DNA of 64,000 nt. Source: Nostoc paludosum FACHB-159 (lineage in GTDB: Bacteria > Cyanobacteriota > Cyanobacteriia > Cyanobacteriales > Nostocaceae). A model generated the notes under the pieces. The model worked only from the letters and a program-made list of their open reading frames with translations, was not told the origin of the DNA and made no database searches. The number at the start of each line of letters is the position of its first letter. Positions within the stretch are counted from its first letter, which is position 1. A program made the translations under genes and the position numbers. The stretch lies in the NCBI RefSeq assembly GCF_014698835.1, contig NZ_JACJTU010000007.1, positions 210,166-274,165 of the forward strand, read 5' to 3'. Of the stretch, positions 7,971 through 15,370 are shown in pieces.

Positions 7971-9662
7971 CTACTCCCCAACCTGATCTCGTTGTGGCTT
8001 GCGTTGTCCAACACCTCTTCTAGAATTTTTCTTGGGAACTGCTTCAACATTGTCAGATTCAGTTGTTAAAGATATTACCTCAATCTTAGAACTAAGTGTA
8101 TCTTGTAGCATTTCCTCCGAGACAACAGCCGATTCCTTCTTCTTCCTTTTCTGTGTGTTCTTTGGCTGGGTTTGCACGAATGCTGTCTCCGTAACAGAAC
8201 TGGGTGTATTCTGTACCATTTCCTGAGTGTCCTGTGTTGTTTCTGTTACTGCAACAGGAGTCTGCTTAAAGGAGCGAGTTTGTCTCTTCTTAGGTTGAGT
8301 TTGTGCCTCTGCTACCTCAGTCACAGGAATTTGTGTATCCTGCGTAGTTCCCGTTACTACCACAGGAGATTCCTTCTTTTTTCGAGTTTGCCTCTTCTTG
8401 ATTTCTGGGCTACTAGCTATTGCTTTTTTTGTAGAAGTATTAGCCTGTACTGTCTCTGCGTCAGAACGTTTTTTGCGAGTTGATTTAGAGGTAGCTGAAG
8501 CATTAGAAACAGGTGCAACAGTAGACTTTGACAGAGGCGATAAATCCACAATCCCACCGGGAACAGAAGTTGAAGTCATCCCCATCTGCAACAAATGCCA
8601 TAAATGTTCGCGGCGACTTTCCATGTAACAAAGTTTTTGTTCTCCCTCAGTCGCCTCTATCGCCATCCGCTCACACTGAGCCAGTGACAGAGTATGTTCA
8701 TGCAACCGCTCCAAAGTCAGCGTATCACAGCCATCATGCAACGCCGCAGCCACAGCCCGAATCAGCCAATCCTTCAACACACCCACGCAACCAATAGAAC
8801 GCTCATAGAAATAAACCCAATGCTGCATCAAAGCCGGAATATCAATTTCCAGGGGAACTTGCTTCAGCAATGCCAGTAAAATTCCTTGAAAATCCTGACG
8901 CTCTTGTTCATGCTGAAACAAATAACGAGGAAAATGAATATCCAGCCCCCGTCGTGATGCCTGTCCGCTTAAATTGCGAAAATTCAAAAGTTCATAAGTG
9001 CCAATGAGAATGTGCAGTACACCAGTCACATTTGTCATCGACTTAATCCAGTCCAACTGGTCTAAAAGCTTACCACCACTAGCCCCACTACCAATCTTCA
9101 TTAAATGCTGTGCTTCATCCAAAATCACAGCCTTGACACCACGTTTACTCATTGCTTCTTCCAAAGCCTGACGCAGTTCAGGAGAATCATTAAACTGTGC
9201 CGTTTTACTTCGTCCCCGCCCCTTCTTTTCCCAAGTCTGCTCGGCATCAATATCCACCATCATCCGCCACTCATAAAAAGGTTCTCCCAACAACCTGAGT
9301 GCCGTGCGGTAATAATCAGTGCGATTAAACACCCCACCGTCAGGAGGTCGTGTTTCTACCAGTAACAGTGGCATTGGGGACACATTGCCATTGCGATAGC
9401 CAGACTCACTCCAACTATAAGAACCATTCTGGTCAATAGTAGTCCCATTTAAGCGTCTAGTAATTTGCCGAATCATTGTCGTCTTCCCCACACCAGAAGG
9501 GCCATACACCAGGACATGAGCAAACCCCGCCGGTTCACGAATTGCACCCATTAGCAACATATCCACTTGCGCCAATTGGGGATGAGATATCGCATATTCT
9601 TTAAATTGGTTGAGTTGGGACTGTGCTAATTCTGAAAGATTTCCGCTAAAACAGTTGGACAT
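7971..9662 (-). CDS. TnsC-like AAA+ ATPase with long basic repeat tail
   Basis: A 563-residue protein. The AAA+ core (about 1-340) has Walker A GPSGVGKT at 54-61, Walker B VKAVILDEAQHL and a sensor-like LIGTYELLNF. It follows the TnsC/TniB pattern of an ATPase that forms filaments on target DNA and activates TnsB. Its ATG overlaps the tnsAB stop (TAATG at 9660-9664), so translation is coupled. After about residue 385 comes a low-complexity basic tail with three imperfect repeats of the KKRQTRKKKESPVVV / TQDTQ...TEV..AQTQP type. This tail is much longer than in small TnsC proteins and its role is unknown. No matching TniQ gene follows. Confidence 0.88.
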   Translation of the reverse strand: MSNCFSGNLSELAQSQLNQFKEYAISHPQLAQVDMLLMGAIREPAGFAHVLVYGPSGVGKTTMIRQITRRLNGTTIDQNGSYSWSESGYRNGNVSPMPLLLVETRPPDGGVFNRTDYYRTALRLLGEPFYEWRMMVDIDAEQTWEKKGRGRSKTAQFNDSPELRQALEEAMSKRGVKAVILDEAQHLMKIGSGASGGKLLDQLDWIKSMTNVTGVLHILIGTYELLNFRNLSGQASRRGLDIHFPRYLFQHEQERQDFQGILLALLKQVPLEIDIPALMQHWVYFYERSIGCVGVLKDWLIRAVAAALHDGCDTLTLERLHEHTLSLAQCERMAIEATEGEQKLCYMESRREHLWHLLQMGMTSTSVPGGIVDLSPLSKSTVAPVSNASATSKSTRKKRSDAETVQANTSTKKAIASSPEIKKRQTRKKKESPVVVTGTTQDTQIPVTEVAEAQTQPKKRQTRSFKQTPVAVTETTQDTQEMVQNTPSSVTETAFVQTQPKNTQKRKKKESAVVSEEMLQDTLSSKIEVISLTTESDNVEAVPKKNSRRGVGQRKPQRDQVGE

Positions 9663-12388
9663 TACCTGTATTCCTCAAAGATAGGCAGTTTTGTGACATC
9701 CAAAAGTTGGACATTTTCCGACTCATGTCGAATGGCGATATCTTTGCTGTTGGGTGGGACTGCTATTGACTGTGGTATAACTTGTACTTGGGAAACAGAC
9801 GGTACACCTTGTCCTAAAGATGTTAAATTTTCCCGTACACTTTTGGTTTCTAAATCCCGTAATCTTTGCAACAGCAGCGTTTCATGCTCTTGCGCTCTGG
9901 CAATAAAATCTGCTAATCGTTTAGCTGAGATATTCGTACTAACGGAATTCCCCTTGTCTTTTTTTCTGATTTCCTCTGCGGCTAACAGCACTTCCTTCTC
10001 TGTACGTCCCACAAAGGTGCTGTAATACTGGGAGATACATTTTACCCAGCGTCCTTCTAGGTAGGCATAAGCCACACCCATATCAAAGGGGTCATAGCGC
10101 ACGGGAACTTTGGTTTTTTCAACGGCAGGATTACGGAAAGCATCGCTCCAGTAATAAAGATAATTAACTTTTATTCCTTGTCCTGGCTGGATTAAAGCTG
10201 TTCCTTTGGCTGTACTGGGACGTGTGGCCATGAGGAAGTCTTCGTTGTAGGCGATGTGTCGGTGTTCTCGTTCCCCCGCTATCAGCAATCCATCGGTATA
10301 AACTTGCAATGGTGTTGCCCCCAGGGAATCATGCTCGCTGGTATCATAAATGGTGTATGCCCACTCGGTGAGGTAGGTATATAAATCTGCCAATGTCCAC
10401 ACGGCTTGTTGTTTGGGGTCAACAGAGGAAGTAATTTGTCGTGGTTGTTTGCTGGCTTGGGTGTTACCTAAGAGGTTGTATACAAACTCAGTATTTGTTG
10501 TGCCGAATAATCGTTCAATGACTGAACCAAAACGTGGTTTGCCACCGGGTCTGGTTTTTTTGATGCAGTGGTAGCGTGCTAGTAGGGTGTCAAAGTAGAT
10601 ACTATGAAATTCTTTGCCTCCATCTACGACTACGGCTTGAGGAAAACGACCAAATCGCTGGACACAAGACCGTAGTGCCATCATGCAAGACCTGTAAGAA
10701 GGTGGGTCAAAGGTGAGATAAAGGGCAAGGATACGTCGGGAATAGGCATCAATGAGTAATGTTAGCCAAGGTCTTCCTAAGTTCCGTCCTGTGGCGATTG
10801 AGCGTAGTTCGATGTCGAGTTGGGTGTGGTCAATGTGGGCGATGGCAAAGGGTCTGTCTCCGTGTCTGGGTGTGGTTAGGGTTAGTTCTAAGATTTTTGG
10901 TTCTGTTGAGTATGCGGCTTTTGCTCCCTGACGTTTTTTGGAAGTCCCGTGGATTGGTCGCTGTTTGAGGCGGTGATAAAAGGTACGAGAACTCAGGGGT
11001 TGTATATTTAATTCGTTGCAAGCTCTGACATATAACCTATAGACTGAAGCGGCTGGTGCTTGTCTTGGTGTCTCGAAGTTTTCGGTAATAAATTTATTGA
11101 GTAGTTCGCTTGATTGGTTTGGTGCTTTGGGTTGACGATTTCCTCTCCGGTTTGTATGTGGTAGTAAACCAACGTAACCGCAACCATACTTGGTTTCGGC
11201 TTCTCGAAACTGTTTTACCCATCGTTTCAAGGTACTGGGAGGAATATCTTTGTAGATATCTGCGTGGCGTTGAATATAGGCTTGTACTAGATGATATCGG
11301 TGATTTGCTTGGCTGAGATCACTCGGAGAGGCGGCATCCATGAGTGCCTGGACTGCATTATTGATGGATGCTTGTTTTTCTGAGTTTTGAATTTTGATGT
11401 TGCCGCTTTCCAATAGTTGCAGGAAATACGCTGTTGGTAGGAGTATGGGTTGTCCAATTTCGGGTAGGAGTGTGGTGGTGGTGGAACCAAAGTTTACTAA
11501 TGTCCAGGGCTGAGAATCCCATAGCAGGACTGTGGAAGGTATGAGTGCTGTGGGTGGGGGTATTGGTTGATGATGCTGTGTTGTTATGGCTAGATGTGTG
11601 TAGGCTTGATGGGTTTGTTGGTCTGGATATAACTGTACTCGCCAGTGTTCTACTAGGGGGGAAGCATACAGGTCTACGTAGAGTTGCTCTATGGCTATCA
11701 TGGCGTAGATGTCGTTGGCTCTGATTCCGGGTATTGAGGCCAGTGTGGCGGTGATGGTGATTCCGGGTTTAGCTTGGACTGCGGTGAGTATTTGTTCTGT
11801 GATGGTGTCGGGGATGTTGGTGTTGAATAAGAGGTAGTCTTCTAGGAAGATGAGGTTTTGGGTGAAGATGGGATGCAGTTCGCTATCTGTGCGGATGTGG
11901 TATTCGAGTCCGTAGGAAGAAGCATGGGCACATCCTGGTGGGCTGTGCCATTTCCCGTCGGCAGTTTTTTGGTAGCGTCCAGGATATTTTTCGGCTAGTC
12001 GTTTAAGTTCGGTTTCGGTTTTCCATTCTTCCCAGGCTGCACCCGACTTTCTCAACACGAAGAAGTCTGGGGTATGGTAGTGACCTATTTTTCGCCCTGT
12101 TTTATTTTGGTACTGGATTTTGAAGGGGGGTGGCTGGTCGTAAAACTCTAATACTTCCTCTTCGTGTTCCATTTGGTAAATTGCCCACAGTTCTACGGTG
12201 TGGCTTTCAAATTGGATGGTTTGACCCATTTTCCGGCTGGGGTAAACTCCACTGACGTTCTTGACGCGTCCTTGTACTCTCCGTGAGGGTGGGGCTGACC
12301 TGATTGTGGCAATTAGGTCTAATGCAGATGCCGTTAGTTGCTGTTGGGAACACCATTGGTCAAATTCAGAGGAGTTCATTGATGCCAC
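9662..12388 (-). CDS. fused TnsA-TnsB transposase
   Basis: A 908-residue protein. The N-terminal 1-180 region resembles the TnsA endonuclease, with a PD-(D/E)XK layout: acidic segment 74-84, HTPDFFVL (Asp108) and EEWKTE (Glu121, Lys123). Residues about 340-500 form helix-turn-helix DNA-binding regions (PSTLKRWVKQFREAE). An integrase-core RNase H fold follows with HIDHTQLDIEL (Asp520), VVVDGGKEFH (Asp589) and ERLFGTTNTEF (Glu625), an intact DDE triad. The end is a Mu-type beta-barrel and TnsC-interacting tail. The fusion predicts cut-and-paste transposition with cleavage of both strands, as in cyanobacterial Tn7-like and type I-B CAST elements. The start is GTG 12388 or ATG 12379; neither has a clear ribosome-binding site. 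Confidence 0.9.
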   Translation of the reverse strand: MASMNSSEFDQWCSQQQLTASALDLIATIRSAPPSRRVQGRVKNVSGVYPSRKMGQTIQFESHTVELWAIYQMEHEEEVLEFYDQPPPFKIQYQNKTGRKIGHYHTPDFFVLRKSGAAWEEWKTETELKRLAEKYPGRYQKTADGKWHSPPGCAHASSYGLEYHIRTDSELHPIFTQNLIFLEDYLLFNTNIPDTITEQILTAVQAKPGITITATLASIPGIRANDIYAMIAIEQLYVDLYASPLVEHWRVQLYPDQQTHQAYTHLAITTQHHQPIPPPTALIPSTVLLWDSQPWTLVNFGSTTTTLLPEIGQPILLPTAYFLQLLESGNIKIQNSEKQASINNAVQALMDAASPSDLSQANHRYHLVQAYIQRHADIYKDIPPSTLKRWVKQFREAETKYGCGYVGLLPHTNRRGNRQPKAPNQSSELLNKFITENFETPRQAPAASVYRLYVRACNELNIQPLSSRTFYHRLKQRPIHGTSKKRQGAKAAYSTEPKILELTLTTPRHGDRPFAIAHIDHTQLDIELRSIATGRNLGRPWLTLLIDAYSRRILALYLTFDPPSYRSCMMALRSCVQRFGRFPQAVVVDGGKEFHSIYFDTLLARYHCIKKTRPGGKPRFGSVIERLFGTTNTEFVYNLLGNTQASKQPRQITSSVDPKQQAVWTLADLYTYLTEWAYTIYDTSEHDSLGATPLQVYTDGLLIAGEREHRHIAYNEDFLMATRPSTAKGTALIQPGQGIKVNYLYYWSDAFRNPAVEKTKVPVRYDPFDMGVAYAYLEGRWVKCISQYYSTFVGRTEKEVLLAAEEIRKKDKGNSVSTNISAKRLADFIARAQEHETLLLQRLRDLETKSVRENLTSLGQGVPSVSQVQVIPQSIAVPPNSKDIAIRHESENVQLLDVTKLPIFEEYR

Positions 12389-12604
12389 AGGTGATAGGTG
12401 TGTGTTTGGGCTTCTTTTTTCTTGACTCTCCCTAAAACCCTATATTTAAAGGCAGTGAAAGGAGTTTGACTACACAAGTCTATATTACTGTTTACGGGGG
12501 GAGTGAAGCATATCTTGGTGATTTTGAATCATATTTTGGAATGAAAGTTGATTTATGTGCTGCTAAAAGCCGTTTGTTTGCTTGAGGTTTTGTCTTTAGC
12601 GGTT

Positions 12605-12761
12605 TTTTAAACTCATGTTCATATTATGGTGCAGAAAATTTACTTTAGCTCATTATTTAATTGCAAAGTTTTATTTCTCTTTTCCCATCAGGCTTATTTT
12701 GCCGTTACTTATAGCTCGTTTTATGGTTCACAACTTGGCTCATTTTTTCGTTCAAGTCACA
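12605..12761 (-). repeat. right end of the Tn7-like element with repeated putative TnsB sites
   Basis: On the minus strand the end starts TGTGACTTGAA at 12761. Inward there are recurring sites of the form AAA(A/T)NNAGC: AAAAAATGAGCC (12738-12749), ATAAAACGAGCT (12713-12724), CAAAATAAGCC (12691-12701), AAATAATGAGCT (12647-12658), and a weaker ATATGAACATGAGT near 12611-12624. Several are followed by a YNNAAGT-like extension. Such ordered degenerate repeats are what TnsB-type transposases bind. Positions 12389-12604 hold only the tnsAB leader; no gene is seen there. Confidence 0.65.
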
Positions 12762-12765
12762 GACA

Positions 12766-13089
12766 GTGCCACAGTTCAGTACTCCTAAGCAAAGTCAAAG
12801 ATGGAGCGACCTCATGCCTCTGATGACTTGGGAATTGTGGTTAGCCCGTGATATTGCAACTGACAATCCTCTACCTTGGCAGAAGTCTCAGGGTAATTTG
12901 ACCCCTGGAAGAGTTGCTCAATCTATGGGTGGAGTTTTCGCGGTGATTGGTACTCCAGCCCTTCCACCCAAACCTCGCGGAAAGTCCCCGGGTTGGGAAG
13001 CAGGAAAAAAGCGTTACCGTAAAAACCGATGCCCGATTGTTAAAAAAACTGTAACACGACCACGCAAAGAACCATCAATTGCAATTTAA
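12766..13089 (+). pseudogene. C-terminal fragment of an IS transposase
   Basis: The ORF starts exactly where the Tn7-like element ends and reads TPKQSQRWSDLMPLMTWELW, then LARDIATDNPLPWQ and the proline/basic tail GTPALPPKPRGKSPGW then EAGKKRYRKNRCPIVKK. This tail is typical of the last about 100 residues of a group of cyanobacterial DDE transposases. The catalytic core is missing, and no 5' part is found left of the element, so this is a remnant. The IS family cannot be fixed from this segment alone. Confidence 0.7.
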
Positions 13090-13528
13090 TACTCAAGATT
13101 ATTGATCATTTCACTAAGTCTCTGATTAACTCAGCTCTGCTGGGTCATTTTGCATGGCTTAGTCTAAACTCCAGTTTTAAGCTAATCAGCATTTAAGCTG
13201 CACTATTGAAATTATGAATAAATGGCTTAAACCTCTCCTCTACTCCTCTGCTCCTCTGCGGTCTAAACTGCAAATTAGGTGCTTAACAGCTTACCTCTTG
13301 CTCTTGTTATACCTAAAAATTCCTGTAAGTTTAGACATCAAAAATATTGCATCTTGCATAAACTTCAGTCTTACACGTATTGATAATTGTGGCAGAGGTT
13401 AATACCAATTTGCAATTAAACAAATTGATGCGGCAATAGGTTCCTGATTTTTTATATATATTGCTTCATTTTAAATGATTGGTATTAACTAACCACATTA
13501 CTAACAACAACCTAACTAAAGGAAAAAA
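13090..13528. other. gene-free stretch upstream of the PPC-domain gene
   Basis: No convincing gene. GTTAATACCAAT at 13398-13409 is repeated in inverted form at 13478-13489 (ATTGGTATTAAC), enclosing an AT-rich 68-bp centre. This looks like a small palindromic dispersed repeat sitting in the promoter region of the next gene. A short ORF at 13214-13402 has no ribosome-binding site and lies in CTCCTCTGC-type repeat DNA, so it is not called. Confidence 0.5.
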
Positions 13529-14272
13529 ATGGCTACATTTAATCTTGGTTCAATCGGCACTACTCCTGTTGTAAGAAACAACTTCAGCTTAACTACATCC
13601 GATCCCACTGATGTCTTTAAGTTTCAAATTAGCGGTACCAAAAACATTAATTTGTCTCTCACAGATATCAGCACTGGTGACGATGCCGAGTTATTCCTTT
13701 TTCGAGACAACGGTAACGGTATCTTTGATTCCGGCGACCAATTGGTAGATTTTTCCACTAATTCTAGCAATAGAGATGAATCTCTCAATAATCGAGAAAG
13801 TACAGGTACTTATTTTGCTCAAGTCCGTCGCTTTGCTCCTGGTAGTTCCGGCACTGTAACTTACGATTTGTCTGTGTCTGCAACTACACCCAACTCGACA
13901 GCCGGTTTTAGCAATCTTCTACCTAAAGAATTTGACCTTGGTAATTTATCAGGTGATGTTACTCGCTCTAGTTTAATTAATGATAGCGACACCACAGATA
14001 CTTACCACTTCTCTTTAGGATTCTTTGAAGGTGTGAACATTAGACTCAGCGGACTTCTAGCTGATGCTGATATTAGACTGGTTCAAGATTCTAACAACAA
14101 TCGTATTGTTGACGCTGGCGAAGAAATCGCACGTTCTACTAATGGTGGTACTGCGGCTGATTTAATTTCCAACATCAACTTATCTGGTGACTACTTCTTG
14201 CAAGTCCAGCAATTTAGTGGCAACACTGGCTACAGCTTGAATTTTGACCACTTCACCACCACTTTTGCTTAG
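13529..14272 (+). CDS. PPC-domain protein, likely type I secretion substrate
   Basis: A 247-residue protein with two tandem beta-sandwich domains of the bacterial pre-peptidase C-terminal (PPC) type. The first is at about 10-115 (DPTDVFKFQISGTKNINLSL, then AELFLFRDNGNGIFDSGD and STGTYFAQVRRF). The second is at about 130-245 (DTTDTYHFSLGFF, then ADIRLVQDSNNNRIVDAGEE and LSGDYFLQVQQF). The D(N/S)N..... D.GD/E loops probably bind calcium. There is no N-terminal signal peptide and the C-terminus ends FTTTFA, as in type I secreted proteins. The next three genes form a type I exporter, so this is the best substrate candidate. The gene has an AAGGAAAAAA purine-rich leader. Confidence 0.78.
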   Translation: MATFNLGSIGTTPVVRNNFSLTTSDPTDVFKFQISGTKNINLSLTDISTGDDAELFLFRDNGNGIFDSGDQLVDFSTNSSNRDESLNNRESTGTYFAQVRRFAPGSSGTVTYDLSVSATTPNSTAGFSNLLPKEFDLGNLSGDVTRSSLINDSDTTDTYHFSLGFFEGVNIRLSGLLADADIRLVQDSNNNRIVDAGEEIARSTNGGTAADLISNINLSGDYFLQVQQFSGNTGYSLNFDHFTTTFA

Positions 14273-14412
14273 CATTAGTAAGTGGTAATTGAAAGCATTG
14301 TAGGGCAATGCTTTCAATCTTATCCAAACGTTGCAAGCGGTACATAACTTTACCGAAATGCCGCTTGCATTTCTAAATTTTATAACTGCACGGATTAAAT
14401 ATTCCTACAAAT

Positions 14413-15204
14413 ATGAGTAAAGTTTTACAAATAAACGGTGCTATGCCTGGGTTAGGCTTTGCCGACATACCTAGAGAAATTATCCCTTTTTTGGCTGGCT
14501 ATAACTTGATACCGCAATTGATATCTCAGAGGATAATTGAATCAGCGATTGTACCAATCACCTGCACCCAAGCAGAAACATCTCATGCCCTAGAGCAACT
14601 TTATCAGAATTGGGATTTGACAACAGAACAAAAAAGACAAGATTGGTGCTTGCGTTATGGTTTGAATCCAGAACAATTAGAACTTTTCGCAACCCGGAAA
14701 CTCAGAGTAGAAAAGTTCAAACAAATAACTTGGGGACATCAATTAGAATCTTACTTTCTCAAACGCAAAAGATATTTAGACCGAGTTATTTATTCTTTGA
14801 TTCAAACTGACAACAAAACCATTGTTAACGAGCTATTTTTCCGAATAGCAGAAGGTGAATGTACCTTTGCTGAGTTGGCACGAGAATATTCTCAAGGTTC
14901 TGAAGCTGATAGATGTGGCATTATCGGCCCAGTGGAACTTGGTAATATTACTCCGAATTTTGCTCAACTTCTTTACACAAGTCAAGTCGGTGTAGTTCAA
15001 CCACCCGTAGCTTTTGGAAATTCATGGGTTATTGTACGTGTAGAAAAACTAATTTCTGCACAGTTAGATGATTTTATGCGCCAAAGATTGCTGCAAGAAC
15101 ATTTTGAAGCTTGGTTTCAACAGCAATTAAATCAATTGTCGCCGGAAGAAAAAATTTGGATGGGTGTTAATACTAAATCTGCACAGATGCAAGAAGTTGC
15201 ATAG
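14413..15204 (+). CDS. parvulin-type peptidylprolyl isomerase-like protein of a type I secretion locus
   Basis: A 263-residue protein with a helical N-terminal part like SurA/PrsA chaperones (about 40-135). A PpiC-like rotamase domain follows (about 145-225), marked by FRIAEGECTFAELAREYSQG, GIIGPVELGNITP and VQPPVAFGNSWVIVRVEK. No signal peptide is seen, so it would act in the cytoplasm. In cyanobacteria such proteins recur next to CNBD-C39-ABC and HlyD genes, where they may hold the substrate before export. It lies between the PPC gene and the ABC transporter; a palindromic repeat element separates it from the latter. Confidence 0.78.
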   Translation: MSKVLQINGAMPGLGFADIPREIIPFLAGYNLIPQLISQRIIESAIVPITCTQAETSHALEQLYQNWDLTTEQKRQDWCLRYGLNPEQLELFATRKLRVEKFKQITWGHQLESYFLKRKRYLDRVIYSLIQTDNKTIVNELFFRIAEGECTFAELAREYSQGSEADRCGIIGPVELGNITPNFAQLLYTSQVGVVQPPVAFGNSWVIVRVEKLISAQLDDFMRQRLLQEHFEAWFQQQLNQLSPEEKIWMGVNTKSAQMQEVA

Positions 15205-15216
15205 TGGAATACAGAA

Positions 15217-15341
15217 ACGAACCGCAAAGGACGCAAAGAGCGCAAAGAAAGAATAATTTTCAAATAAGCTCTAAATCCGCAAATTACACAAAAATTTTCT
15301 CTAATTTCTTCTTTGCGTCCTTTGCGCCCTTTGCGGTTCGT
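15217..15341. repeat. MITE-like element with 33-bp inverted ends
   Basis: 15217-15249 starts ACGAACCGCAAAGG and is repeated in inverted form at 15309-15341 with 2 mismatches in 33, around a 59-bp AT-rich centre. Related GCAAAGG(A/C)GC tracts occur near 43875-43905 and 63805-63825, so it is a dispersed family. It sits between the parvulin-like gene and the ABC transporter gene. Confidence 0.75.
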
Positions 15342-15370
15342 CAATTAATCAAAACCTATTATTAAAAATC

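Larger units (their letters stand above)
7390..12761. mobile_element. Tn7-like transposon with fused TnsAB and TnsC, no TniQ/TnsD
   Basis: The boundaries come from matching inverted ends: the left end reads TGTGACTTGAA from 7390, and the minus strand reads the same from 12761, with 22 of the first 24 bases identical. Inside are a TnsA-TnsB fusion, an overlapping TnsC ATPase, and a convergent small gene broken by a stop codon. No TniQ/TnsD, no Cas gene and no cargo were found. The 5-bp flanks differ (ACCAA on the left, GACAG on the right), so a simple target duplication is not visible and one side may have been rearranged. The left edge interrupts a DUF305 gene; the right edge abuts a transposase fragment. 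Confidence 0.82.

Noticed and set aside
7390..12761. CRISPR-associated transposon (CAST)
   Set aside because: The TnsAB fusion recalls type I-B CASTs, but there is no cas gene, CRISPR repeat or TniQ within the element; the CRISPR locus is over 30 kb away and is type III-D.
13214..13402. 62-aa plus-strand ORF
   Set aside because: It lacks a ribosome-binding site and starts in CTCCTCTGC repeat DNA; no similarity is recognised.
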